Shown here one piece after another: positions 18,409 through 26,334 of a stretch of DNA of 64,000 bases; the stretch's first letter is position 1, and every line of letters starts with the position of its first letter. The stretch is from Streptococcus infantis SPAR10 (GTDB lineage: Bacteria; Bacillota; Bacilli; Lactobacillales; Streptococcaceae): the NCBI RefSeq assembly GCF_000279535.1, contig NZ_ALCH01000004.1, positions 317,501-381,500 of the forward strand, in the 5' to 3' direction. A model generated the notes under the pieces. The model was not told where the DNA came from. It saw only the letters and a list, made by a program, of their open reading frames with translations, and made no database searches. The position numbers and the translations under genes are program-made.

Positions 18409-19467
18409 ATGAAAAAAATAGTATTTACTGGTGGGGGAACGGTTGGACACGTTACCCTCAACCTTTTGTTAATGCCTAAGTTCATCGAAGATGGCTGGGA
18501 AGTTCACTATATTGGTGATAAAAATGGGATTGAGCATCATGAAATTCTCAAGTCAGGTTTAGATATTACCTTCCATTCGATTGCAACAGGGAAATTACGT
18601 CGATATTTCTCATGGCAAAATATGGTTGACGTCTTTAAGGTTGCTTTTGGAATTCTTCAATCGCTCTTTATCATGCTTCGAGTTCGTCCACAAGCCCTCT
18701 TTTCTAAGGGTGGATTTGTATCTGTTCCGCCTGTTATCGCAGCGCGAGTATGCAGAGTACCAGTCTTCATCCACGAGTCTGATCTCTCTATGGGATTGGC
18801 CAATAAAATTGCCTATAAGTTTGCGACTAAGATGTACTCTACTTTCGAGCAAGCGTCTAGTCTCACTAAGGTAGAACATGTAGGAGCTGTGACCAAGGTT
18901 TCTGGTCCAGTTATGGAAGAACCTGAAGAAATGGTGGATATCCGAACTTCTTTCAATGATAAGCTACCAACTCTTCTTTTCGTCGGAGGTTCTGCTGGGG
19001 CGCGTGTCTTTAACCAACTAGTAACAGACCACAAGGAAGAGCTGACTAGTCGCTATAATATCATTAACCTGACAGGTGATGCTAGTTTAAATGAACTAAG
19101 TTCAAACCTCTACCGTGTTGACTATGCGACGGAACTCTATCAACCACTCATGAATATGGCTGATGTGGTCATCACTCGTGGTGGTGCCAATACGATTTTT
19201 GAACTCCTTGCTATGGCTAAATTGCACGTCATTGTGCCACTGGGTCGTGAAGCCAGCCGCGGAGATCAGATTGAAAATGCAGCCTATTTTGTGAAGAAAG
19301 GCTATGCTGAGGAGTTGCAAGAGAGCGATTTGACTTTGTCAACTTTAGAAGAAAAAGTAAATCAACTCTTGACCAACAAAGAGATTTACCAAAACAAGAT
19401 GAAGAATTCTCAGGAATTAAAATCTGTGGCAGATTTTTATGAGTTACTAAAAAAAGATTTATCATAA
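18409..19467 (+). CDS. murG: Lipid II-forming GlcNAc transferase MurG
   Basis: A 352-residue peripheral membrane glycosyltransferase that attaches GlcNAc to lipid I to give lipid II. The N-terminal nucleotide-fold loop is GGGTVGHV (8-15). The UDP-GlcNAc-binding segments [11 protein letters not shown] and [11 protein letters not shown] are present in the C-terminal half. The gene starts 1 nt after murD and ends 9 nt before divIB. The usual GGTGGH appears as GGGTVGH, which I regard as the normal streptococcal version. Confidence 0.97.
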   Translation: MKKIVFTGGGTVGHVTLNLLLMPKFIEDGWEVHYIGDKNGIEHHEILKSGLDITFHSIATGKLRRYFSWQNMVDVFKVAFGILQSLFIMLRVRPQALFSKGGFVSVPPVIAARVCRVPVFIHESDLSMGLANKIAYKFATKMYSTFEQASSLTKVEHVGAVTKVSGPVMEEPEEMVDIRTSFNDKLPTLLFVGGSAGARVFNQLVTDHKEELTSRYNIINLTGDASLNELSSNLYRVDYATELYQPLMNMADVVITRGGANTIFELLAMAKLHVIVPLGREASRGDQIENAAYFVKKGYAEELQESDLTLSTLEEKVNQLLTNKEIYQNKMKNSQELKSVADFYELLKKDLS

Positions 19468-19476
19468 GGAAAATTG

Positions 19477-20742
19477 ATGTCAAAGGATAAAAAGAATCAG
19501 CACACTCAAGGCAAGGAATTGTCAGAGTGGCAAAAACGAAATCAAGAATATCTTCAAAAAAAAGCTGAAGAAGAGGCGAAACGTGCCGAAGAAGAAGCAC
19601 GTGAAAAAGAAGAACAAGTATCAGAGTCTTCTGAAAGCGCTCAAGAAGTGTCAGAATGGCAAAAACAACACCAGGAGTATTTGAGTAAAAGAACGGAAGA
19701 AAACTCTACGAGTTCTGAAGAAGTGGACGAAGAATCCGAAAAATCTGAAGAGAAGGATTCGGATACTAGCGATGAGACTTCAAATGAAGAGAAAGATTCG
19801 GAGGAAACTCCTCAAGAAGACTCTAAGAGTCAGGATCAAGTAGAGAAAGAAAAAGCTGACGAAAAGGTTAAGAAACAGAAAAAGGTAAAAACCAAGAGTA
19901 AACCTCCAAAACCGGCCATTCCTTCTATACATATCTGGCGAGCAGTTACGATCCTCGTCCCTAGTTTTATAATCTTATTCTTGTCTATTTATCTACTAAG
20001 TCCTCTAGCTACAATGAAACATATTGAAGTTACAGGGACGGTTCAGACAAGTGCAGACCAAGTCAAAGAAGCTTCTGGCATTCGTGACAGTGACTATACA
20101 ATCAGCTTGCTCTTAAATAAAGATAAGCATGCGGAAATGGTCAAATCAAATCACTGGATTGAATCGGCTAAGATAACTTATCAATTTCCAGTTCACTTCA
20201 CCATTGAAGTGAAGGAATTTGAGATTGCGGCCTACTCTGTTTCTGGAGATAGCTATTACCCAATCTTATCTAGTGGAAGCATTGAATCAACTGCCGTTAG
20301 TTCTGACAACTTACCTGAGAAATACATATCTGTTTTATTTAACGATGAGGAACAGATTAAAACCCTAATTTCTCAGCTAAATGAAGTTAGTCCAGAAATT
20401 AAGCAAGAGATTGAGAAGATTGAACTTGCACCAAGCAAGGTAACAAGTGACCTTCTAAAGATTACCATGTATGATACAGACGAGATTTTGGTGCCATTAT
20501 CAGAACTAGGTAAGAAATTACCTTACTATAGTAAGATAAAACCACAGTTGACAGTTCCTAGCGGAATTGACATGGAGGTCGGTATCTATAGCTATAGTCT
20601 AGTGGATAAGGCTCTGGATGACGAAAGAGTCAAAGCCAAAGAAGAGGAAAAGAAGAAGCAGGAAGAAGAGAAGAAAAAACAAGCTGAGCAAGGAAATCAA
20701 GATCAAACAACACAGACGACTCAAACAACACAGAGTCGCTAA
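19477..20742 (+). CDS. divIB: Cell division protein DivIB (FtsQ)
   Basis: A 421-residue bitopic divisome protein that joins FtsL and DivIC at the septum. The cytoplasmic tail (1-150) is highly charged and Glu/Lys-rich. The single membrane helix lies at about 163-183 (VTILVPSFIILFLSIYLL). A POTRA domain follows (MKHIEVTGTVQTS onward), then the beta domain and a low-complexity Glu/Lys/Gln/Thr tail. The start is ATG 19477; a TTG just before it extends the frame but is not needed. The tail holds a repeated motif SEWQK-NQEYL at residues 16-33 and 59-76. It is the last gene of the mur cluster. Confidence 0.94.
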   Translation: MSKDKKNQHTQGKELSEWQKRNQEYLQKKAEEEAKRAEEEAREKEEQVSESSESAQEVSEWQKQHQEYLSKRTEENSTSSEEVDEESEKSEEKDSDTSDETSNEEKDSEETPQEDSKSQDQVEKEKADEKVKKQKKVKTKSKPPKPAIPSIHIWRAVTILVPSFIILFLSIYLLSPLATMKHIEVTGTVQTSADQVKEASGIRDSDYTISLLLNKDKHAEMVKSNHWIESAKITYQFPVHFTIEVKEFEIAAYSVSGDSYYPILSSGSIESTAVSSDNLPEKYISVLFNDEEQIKTLISQLNEVSPEIKQEIEKIELAPSKVTSDLLKITMYDTDEILVPLSELGKKLPYYSKIKPQLTVPSGIDMEVGIYSYSLVDKALDDERVKAKEEEKKKQEEEKKKQAEQGNQDQTTQTTQTTQSR

Positions 20743-20776
20743 GTTTCAGATGATTCGTCCAGTTACTTGTTTTTAC

Positions 20777-20805
20777 TTGACAAGTACCGCTTTAAATAAT
20801 AGAAT
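20777..20805 (+). promoter_or_regulatory. Promoter of pyrF-pyrE
   Basis: TTGACA (20777-20782), a 17-nt spacer and TAGAAT (20800-20805). Confidence 0.8.
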
Positions 20806-20820
20806 AGTAAAAAACCTTTA

Positions 20821-20912
20821 AAGCAGTCCAGAGAGGCAGCTAAGGTTAGACGGTGAAAGGGTGTAGACTACCCATTTTTCGTGGAACCTTGCTGTAGGCA
20901 GGTTCCTTTTTT
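20821..20912 (+). promoter_or_regulatory. PyrR-type attenuation leader of pyrF-pyrE
   Basis: The leader carries AGTCCAGAGAGGC (from 20825), the hallmark of the PyrR-binding anti-antiterminator loop, followed by AAGG. Downstream an intrinsic terminator (20883-20912) is formed by GGAACCT and AGGTTCC plus a T run. By analogy with characterised pyr operons, UMP-bound PyrR should favour the terminator and shut off pyrF-pyrE when pyrimidines are plentiful. The leader sits between a strong promoter and the pyrF ribosome binding site. No pyrR gene is in this window. Confidence 0.85.
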
Positions 20913-20949
20913 CATGCTCTCTAGCTTACAAAGGTAAAAGGAGAAAAGT

Positions 20950-21651
20950 ATGCGCGAAGCTCGTCCAGTCATTGCTCTTGATTTTCCTAGTTTTGAGGCA
21001 GTCAAGCAGTTTTTAGCTCTTTTTCCAGCAGGAGAGAGCCTCTATCTAAAGGTAGGTATGGAACTCTATTACGCTACAGGACCTGAGATTGTTTCTTATC
21101 TGAAAGGTTTGGGACATAGTGTCTTTCTGGATCTTAAACTCCATGATATTCCAAATACAGTCAAATCAGCCATGAAGGTCTTGTCTCATCTGGGCGTTGA
21201 TATGACCAATGTTCATGCAGCAGGTGGCGTTGAGATGATGAAGGCTGCGCGTGAAGGCTTTGGGAAAGAAGCCAAATTGATTGCTGTCACTCAGTTAACT
21301 TCAACCTCTGAGGAACAAATGAGAGAGTTTCAAAATATCCAAACCAGTCTTCAAGAATCTGTCATTCATTATGCTAAGAAAACCGCTGAAGCGGGATTAG
21401 ATGGTGTGGTTTGTTCAGCTCAAGAAGTAAAACTCATCAAAGAAGCTACCAGTCCAGACTTTATTTGCCTGACACCCGGCATTCGTCCATCAGGCGCTGC
21501 AGTAGGAGACCAAAAACGAGTCATGACACCAGCAGATGCTTATCATATTGGTAGTGACTATATCGTTGTTGGACGCCCAATCACTCAAGCCACTGATCCA
21601 GTAGCAGCTTATCATGCTATCAAGGATGAATGGACACAAGACTGGAAATAA
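20950..21651 (+). CDS. pyrF: Orotidine 5'-phosphate decarboxylase
   Basis: A 233-residue TIM-barrel enzyme converting OMP to UMP, the last step of de novo pyrimidine synthesis. The catalytic tetrad is recognisable: Lys34, Asp61, Lys63 and Asp66 in [10 protein letters not shown]. The phosphate-binding residues appear in TPGIRPSG and VVGRPI. It starts after AAAGGAGAAAAGT and is followed 31 nt later by pyrE. Expression should follow the PyrR-type leader upstream. Confidence 0.97.
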   Translation: MREARPVIALDFPSFEAVKQFLALFPAGESLYLKVGMELYYATGPEIVSYLKGLGHSVFLDLKLHDIPNTVKSAMKVLSHLGVDMTNVHAAGGVEMMKAAREGFGKEAKLIAVTQLTSTSEEQMREFQNIQTSLQESVIHYAKKTAEAGLDGVVCSAQEVKLIKEATSPDFICLTPGIRPSGAAVGDQKRVMTPADAYHIGSDYIVVGRPITQATDPVAAYHAIKDEWTQDWK

Positions 21652-21682
21652 GAATATAGTTTAAAATACAAAGGAGAATCCC

Positions 21683-22315
21683 ATGACACTTGCTAAAGAC
21701 ATTGCTAGCCATCTATTGAAAATTCAAGCCGTTTACCTCAAACCAGAAGAGCCCTTCACTTGGGCATCAGGTATCAAGTCACCAATTTATACGGACAACC
21801 GTGTGACGCTTGCCTACCCAGAAACTCGAACTTTGATTGAGAATGGTTTTGTAGAAGCCATCAAGTCAGAATTCCCAGAGGTAGAAGTGATTGCAGGAAC
21901 AGCGACTGCGGGTATCCCACACGGTGCCATCATCGCTGACAAGATGAATCTGCCATTTGCTTATATCCGTAGCAAACCAAAAGACCACGGAGCAGGAAAC
22001 CAAATCGAAGGCCGTGTAGCCCAAGGTCAAAAAATGGTCGTTGTGGAAGATTTGATTTCAACTGGTGGTTCGGTTCTTGAAGCTGTTGCAGCTGCCAAAC
22101 GTGAAGGAGCGGATGTTCTTGGAGTTGTGGCTATCTTCAGCTATCAATTACCAAAAGCAGATAAAAACTTTGCAGATGCTGGTGTCAAACTGGTGACTCT
22201 TTCAAACTACAGTGAGCTTATCCACCTAGCCCAAGAAGAAGGCTACATCACACCAGAAGGACTTGCTCTCCTCAAACGCTTTAAAGAAGACCAAGAAAAT
22301 TGGCAAAATGCTTAA
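21683..22315 (+). CDS. pyrE: Orotate phosphoribosyltransferase
   Basis: A 210-residue enzyme that makes OMP from orotate and PRPP, the step before PyrF. The PRPP-binding signature [12 protein letters not shown] is clear. The flexible-loop residues [15 protein letters not shown] are complete. It is second in the pyrFE operon, behind a good AAAGGAGAA site, and a perfect bidirectional terminator follows. Length matches the streptococcal enzyme. Confidence 0.97.
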   Translation: MTLAKDIASHLLKIQAVYLKPEEPFTWASGIKSPIYTDNRVTLAYPETRTLIENGFVEAIKSEFPEVEVIAGTATAGIPHGAIIADKMNLPFAYIRSKPKDHGAGNQIEGRVAQGQKMVVVEDLISTGGSVLEAVAAAKREGADVLGVVAIFSYQLPKADKNFADAGVKLVTLSNYSELIHLAQEEGYITPEGLALLKRFKEDQENWQNA

Positions 22316-22324
22316 GGTATATAA

Positions 22325-22361
22325 AAATCAGGTAACCCTTAGGGTTACCTGATTTCTTTTT
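22325..22361. terminator. Bidirectional terminator between pyrE and the amino acid ABC operon
   Basis: A perfect 14-bp stem: AAATCAGGTAACCC and GGGTTACCTGATTT around TTA. A T-rich tail follows on the plus side and an A-rich flank serves the minus side. Confidence 0.9.
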
Positions 22362-22378
22362 GTTACATTTATTAGATG

Positions 22379-23245
22379 TTAGTCAACTTTTCCACCTTCA
22401 ACAACTAGGTCATCTGCTTTAGCAGCATCACCGTAAGTTGGGTGAAGTGTTTTTTCATAAGCCTTGTGGAAGAAGTTTTCTTTGCCTAATTTTTCGATTT
22501 CTTGGTTGATGTAGTCAAGCAGTTCTTGGTTACCTTTTTGAACTGCGGGTGCAATGGTATCTGGGTTACCTAGAGAAGAAATTCCTACCTCATATCCTTT
22601 ATTTTCAAGTGCCCAAGCTAGAACTTCAGTATTGTCAGTAGAGAAGGCATCTCCACGTCCATCAAGAAGGGCTTGGTAGGCATCGCTATATTGATCGTAT
22701 TTTTGGAGTTTTACTTCTGGGTGATTTTTCTCAAAGTAAGTTTCAGCAGTCGTTCCTTTTGTAACAATCAAGGTTTTGCCTTCAAGTTCTTTAACGTCCT
22801 TGATGACTTTATCTTTTGGTGACACAACACCGAGAGAAACTTTCATGTAAGGAAGGGCAAAGTCAACTTGTTTCTTACGTTCGTCAGTAACTGTGAAGTT
22901 GGCAAGGGTGATATCAACCTTGTTAGAAATCAAGTATTCAGCACGGTTGGCAGCATCAACAGAAACGTATTTGACCTTTACACCAAGGTCTTGTGCTAAT
23001 TGGTTACCTAGTTCGATATCATAACCTTGGTAAGAACCGTCGTTGTCAACATAACCAAATGGTTTTTTGTCTCCAAATACCGCGATTCGAAGTTCACCAC
23101 TTTTCTTAATTTCATCAATAGTACGAGCTTTGGCAGTTGCCTTTGTAGATGAAGCATCAGAGCTTCCTCCTGAACTACAAGCTGTGACGAAGATAAGCGC
23201 AAATGCTAGAGCAAAAACAGTTAGAATTGGTTTAAGTAGTTTCAT
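22379..23245 (-). CDS. Amino acid ABC transporter substrate-binding lipoprotein
   Basis: A 288-residue family 3 solute-binding lipoprotein. The signal peptide ends in a lipobox FVTAC with lipidated Cys23. The mature domain has the family start GELRIAVFGDKKPFGYVD and YDIELGNQLAQDLGV, plus a ligand contact region VDITLANFTVTDERK. The family binds polar amino acids, and relatives in streptococci bind cystine or glutamine. The ligand cannot be read from sequence here. It is the last gene of a four-gene minus-strand operon with an ATPase and two permeases. Confidence 0.93.
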   Translation of the reverse strand: MKLLKPILTVFALAFALIFVTACSSGGSSDASSTKATAKARTIDEIKKSGELRIAVFGDKKPFGYVDNDGSYQGYDIELGNQLAQDLGVKVKYVSVDAANRAEYLISNKVDITLANFTVTDERKKQVDFALPYMKVSLGVVSPKDKVIKDVKELEGKTLIVTKGTTAETYFEKNHPEVKLQKYDQYSDAYQALLDGRGDAFSTDNTEVLAWALENKGYEVGISSLGNPDTIAPAVQKGNQELLDYINQEIEKLGKENFFHKAYEKTLHPTYGDAAKADDLVVEGGKVD

Positions 23246-23263
23246 AATAATCTCCTTTGTTGA

Positions 23264-24022
23264 TTATAGATATGAGCCAAACTGGCTAAAGTCAAAGACG
23301 TTTAAAAATTCTTGTGCTCGTTTCGTTTGTGGATTTGTGAAGAATTCTTGAGCAGTTCCTTCTTCAGCAATTTTTCCTTGGTCTAGAAAGATAATGCGGT
23401 CCGCAATAGCTTGGGCAAACTGCATTTCGTGGGTTACCAGAATCATGGTACGACCTTCTTGGGCCAAGTCATTGATGAGTTCTAGAACCTCACGTACCAT
23501 TTCTGGATCCAGTGAAGCAGTTACTTCGTCAAAGAGGATAATTTCTGGATGCATGAGAAGTGCACGAACGATGGCTACCCGTTGCTTTTGTCCACCAGAT
23601 AATTGACGAGCAAAGCTATGTTTTTTATCTAGAAGTCCGACACGTTCCAGTAGTTGCAGAGCTTCTTCAGTGACTTCTTTTTTGTCTCTCCCCTGAGCCT
23701 TGATAGGTCCTAGGATGAGGTTTTGAAGGACATCTAGGTGAGGAAAGAGTTCATAACTTTGAAAGACCATACCGATCTTTTGGCGAACCAGGTGAAAATC
23801 TTTTTTATTTTCAACGATGGACTGACCATCAAGCAGGATATCTCCTCCTTGAATACTTTCTAAACCATTGAGGCAGCGAAGTAGCGTACTTTTACCACAA
23901 CCAGATGGTCCTAGGATGACGACGACTTCTCCCTTTTTAATATCTAGGGAAAGTCCTTGGAGGATTGGATTATCTCCGAAGGATTTTTTTAGTTCCTTGA
24001 TTTCTAAAATAGTTTCAGACAT
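23264..24022 (-). CDS. Polar amino acid ABC transporter ATP-binding protein
   Basis: A 252-residue GlnQ-type ATPase that powers the adjacent importer. Walker A is GPSGCGKST (about 38-46), the signature is LSGGQKQRVAIVRA and Walker B is IILFDEVTASLD, where the usual DEPTS reads DEVTA. The ATG lies directly after the permease stop, with no spacer. The order permease-permease-ATPase-binding protein on one strand defines a full transporter. Confidence 0.95.
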   Translation of the reverse strand: MSETILEIKELKKSFGDNPILQGLSLDIKKGEVVVILGPSGCGKSTLLRCLNGLESIQGGDILLDGQSIVENKKDFHLVRQKIGMVFQSYELFPHLDVLQNLILGPIKAQGRDKKEVTEEALQLLERVGLLDKKHSFARQLSGGQKQRVAIVRALLMHPEIILFDEVTASLDPEMVREVLELINDLAQEGRTMILVTHEMQFAQAIADRIIFLDQGKIAEEGTAQEFFTNPQTKRAQEFLNVFDFSQFGSYL

Positions 24023-24700
24023 TTAGTTCCTCCAATGTTTTTCTAGATGAGTAGATAGTTTGGAAATAGGGAAGCAAACTGCGAAATACAAGACTAGGAT
24101 GGTTCCATATATCCAAAAGGAAGCGGTTGGGATGGTTAAGCGATTGCTATCAATGATTTGTTGTCCAACCTTGGTAACCTCAACAACTCCAATCAAAACA
24201 ACCAAGGAAGTCGTTTTGATCATACGAGTGACAAGATTGATGGCTTGCGGTAGAAGCCTTCTCAAAACTTGAGGGATAATGATATGGTAGTAGAGTTGCA
24301 CTTTAGTTAAGCCAAGCGCTTGTCCGCTCTCAAACTGATGTTTAGGCAAGGAAGTGATAGCGCCACGAACCAAGTCACCCATCTCAGCTGTTCCCCAGAG
24401 GGTGAAAACGATAATAGCAGAAGTCTCCCCAGAGATATTGATATTAAAGTTTCGAGCTAAGCCAAAGTAAACGATGAAAAGGAGCACTAGCTGCGGCATA
24501 ATCCGGATAAATTCTAGATATAAGCGTGTCAATAAGCGAATCACTCTAGAATGAGAGGTCATGATAATTCCCATAACCGTTCCGAAAATCATGGATAAGA
24601 AGACAGACAGGATAGAAATCCCAATTGTGACTCCCAATCCCTGTAAAATTCTCAAGAGATTATTTCCCTGAAAGAGTACTTGCATTCCCGAATCCTGCAT
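24023..24700 (-). CDS. Amino acid ABC transporter permease
   Basis: A 225-residue inner-membrane permease of the HisM/GlnP family with about five helices. The EAA-like loop is GQALGLTKVQLYYHIIIPQVLRRLLP. Two starts are possible: the ATG at 24700 and an in-frame ATG at 24685 (MQVLFQGNN). Either overlaps the 3' end of the preceding permease, by 41 or 26 nt, indicating translational coupling. It probably pairs with the other permease as a heterodimer. Confidence 0.93.
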   Translation of the reverse strand: MQDSGMQVLFQGNNLLRILQGLGVTIGISILSVFLSMIFGTVMGIIMTSHSRVIRLLTRLYLEFIRIMPQLVLLFIVYFGLARNFNINISGETSAIIVFTLWGTAEMGDLVRGAITSLPKHQFESGQALGLTKVQLYYHIIIPQVLRRLLPQAINLVTRMIKTTSLVVLIGVVEVTKVGQQIIDSNRLTIPTASFWIYGTILVLYFAVCFPISKLSTHLEKHWRN

Positions 24701-25340
24701 GACGGAGCCTCCTTTCTATCCAACTAAAGACTAGTGAAATAGGTAGAAGCACGATAAGGTAAGCAACCACCAACATGGCTAGTGCGATATCTGTTTCATA
24801 GTAGAGTCCAATCAAATCCTTAGCAACATACATTAGGTCAGCAAGGGCGACTGCCGAAAAGACAGATGTTTCTTTGATGAGGAAAATAACATTTGCGCTA
24901 AAGGATGGTAGAGCCACTGCAGTCGCTTGTGGAAGAATCACGTAGCGAAAGACCTGAAAAGGTGTAAGCCCAATGGCTAAACCAATTTCATGCTGGGTTT
25001 GACTGACGGCTTCTAGCCCGCTTCGGAAGGATTCTGCCATGTAGGAACCACCTAAGAAAATGAGTCCAACCGTTGCACAGACTTCTGAAGAGAGAACAAT
25101 CCCTATTCGAGGTAGACCGAAGTAGAGAAAGAAAAGTTGTATCAAAAGGGGTGTATTTCGTGACAATTCTATATAGGCTGTAGCTAATTGTGAGAAAACA
25201 GGAACTCGATAATGTCGGATGACGCTGACGATGATCCCCAGCAAAAAAGAACCTAGAATTCCCCAAACTGCAATATGCAAGGTCAGAAAAAAAGCCTTTT
25301 GATAGAGTGGTAGATATTGTTCAACAATGGACCAATCCAA
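24660..25340 (-). CDS. Amino acid ABC transporter permease
   Basis: A 226-residue permease, first gene of the operon. It contains about five membrane helices and the EAA-type loop EIGLAIGLTPFQVFRYVILPQ. An AGGAGGTT ribosome binding site precedes the ATG. An extended -10 (TGCTACAAT) lies about 35 nt further upstream on the minus strand. The paralogous permease overlaps its 3' end. The gene diverges from copY across about 200 nt. Confidence 0.93.
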   Translation of the reverse strand: MDWSIVEQYLPLYQKAFFLTLHIAVWGILGSFLLGIIVSVIRHYRVPVFSQLATAYIELSRNTPLLIQLFFLYFGLPRIGIVLSSEVCATVGLIFLGGSYMAESFRSGLEAVSQTQHEIGLAIGLTPFQVFRYVILPQATAVALPSFSANVIFLIKETSVFSAVALADLMYVAKDLIGLYYETDIALAMLVVAYLIVLLPISLVFSWIERRLRHAGFGNASTLSGK

Positions 25341-25375
25341 AAGTAGAACCTCCTATCTAGGAAAATAATACAGTT

Positions 25376-25384
25376 ATTGTAGCA
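25376..25384 (-). promoter_or_regulatory. Extended -10 promoter of the amino acid ABC operon
   Basis: Read on the minus strand, TGCTACAAT is an extended -10 element with no convincing -35. It lies 35 nt before the first permease start. Confidence 0.5.
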
Positions 25385-25476
25385 TTAAAACAGAGCTTTG
25401 AATAATATGTATTTTTTATCACAATGATAGACAAAATCTATTGGAAAGGGAAATTTTAAAATTTTTAGGAAATTTA

Positions 25477-25492
25477 GTTGACAAATGTAGAT
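25477..25492 (+). promoter_or_regulatory. cop box 1 (CopY operator) overlapping the promoter
   Basis: GACAAATGTA with flanking GTT and GAT fits the cop box pattern RNYKACANNTGTMRNY. The TTGACA -35 hexamer of the operon (25478-25483) lies inside it; a 17-nt spacer and TATACT (25501-25506) complete the promoter. Bound CopY would block polymerase. Confidence 0.88.
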
Positions 25493-25516
25493 TTTGAGAG
25501 TATACTGATAATTGTA

Positions 25517-25532
25517 ATTGACAAATGTAGAT
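25517..25532 (+). promoter_or_regulatory. cop box 2 (CopY operator)
   Basis: A second match to the cop box pattern, GACAAATGTA with ATT and GAT flanks, exactly 40 nt after the first and just before the copY ribosome binding site. Confidence 0.88.
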
Positions 25533-25547
25533 TTTGGAGGTGTACTG

Positions 25548-25943
25548 ATGCAGATTTCGGATGCAGAATGGCAGGTCATGAAGATTATCTGGATGCAGGG
25601 AGAACAGACTAGTACTGATCTGATAAAAGTATTAGAGAAAAGGTTTAGCTGGTCCAAATCCACGATCCAGACACTCTTGGCTCGTTTGGTGGAGAAAGAA
25701 TGTTTGACTCGGGAAAAACAGGGCAAGTACTTTGTCTATTCGGCCCTTTTAACGCTAGATGATAGTAGGGGCTTAATGGTTCATGATATCAAAGACAAGC
25801 TTTGTTCTCGCAGAATAAAGCTCTTGCTAGCTGATTTGATTGAAGAATGTGATTTTACCCTAGCTGACTTGGAGGGCTTGGAAGAAGTGATTTCAAAGAA
25901 AAAAGCAAATGCTGTAACAGAAGTAAAATGTAATTGTATGTAA
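25548..25943 (+). CDS. copY: Copper-responsive repressor CopY
   Basis: A 131-residue BlaI/CopY-type winged-helix repressor. DNA-binding region: MQISDAEWQVMKIIW onward, with SWSKSTIQTLLARLVEKE as recognition helix. The C terminus ends KCNCM, a single CxC pair, whereas enterococcal CopY has CxC-x4-CxC. The start is ATG 25548 behind TTGGAGG; a TTG inside cop box 2 would add ten residues and is unlikely. It should repress its own operon until copper displaces zinc. It is followed by cupA and copA. Confidence 0.93.
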   Translation: MQISDAEWQVMKIIWMQGEQTSTDLIKVLEKRFSWSKSTIQTLLARLVEKECLTREKQGKYFVYSALLTLDDSRGLMVHDIKDKLCSRRIKLLLADLIEECDFTLADLEGLEEVISKKKANAVTEVKCNCM

Positions 25944-25953
25944 AGGAGACGCT

Positions 25954-26325
25954 ATGTTAAATCTATTTGTATCTATTGTTGTTTTAGGAATGATTGCTTT
26001 TATCCTCTTTTGGTTTTTCAAAAAACCGCAAGAAGATGCTAAGAGAGCCCAACAAAAGAATGGCTATCAGGAGATTCGAGTGGAGGTCATGGGGGGCTAC
26101 ACTCCAGGAACCATTATCCTCAAAAAATCGCAACCTGCTCGCATTATTTTTGATCGAAAAGATCCTTCACCTTGCTTGGACCAAATCGTTTTTCCAGACT
26201 TTGGAGTGCATGCAGATCTGCCTATGGGAGACCAATATGTGGTTGAAATCACTCCTGAAGAAGCAGGTGAGTATGGTTTCTCTTGTGGCATGAATATGAT
26301 GCACGGTAAGATGATTGTAGAATAG
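25954..26325 (+). CDS. cupA: Membrane-anchored cupredoxin copper chaperone CupA
   Basis: A 123-residue protein with one N-terminal membrane helix (about 3-23) and a cupredoxin domain. The copper-site motif FSCGMNMMHGKM near the C terminus supplies Cys and Met ligands. In S. pneumoniae, CupA binds Cu(I) and hands it to CopA. It starts after AAAGGAG, 10 nt after copY, and is followed 9 nt later by copA, whose own N-terminal domain is related to this one. Confidence 0.94.
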   Translation: MLNLFVSIVVLGMIAFILFWFFKKPQEDAKRAQQKNGYQEIRVEVMGGYTPGTIILKKSQPARIIFDRKDPSPCLDQIVFPDFGVHADLPMGDQYVVEITPEEAGEYGFSCGMNMMHGKMIVE

Positions 26326-26334
26326 GAGAATGAT

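Noticed and set aside
22379..25340. Specific substrate name (cystine, glutamine or arginine) for the amino acid ABC importer
   Set aside because: Binding-site residues cannot be assigned by eye and relatives differ in ligand.
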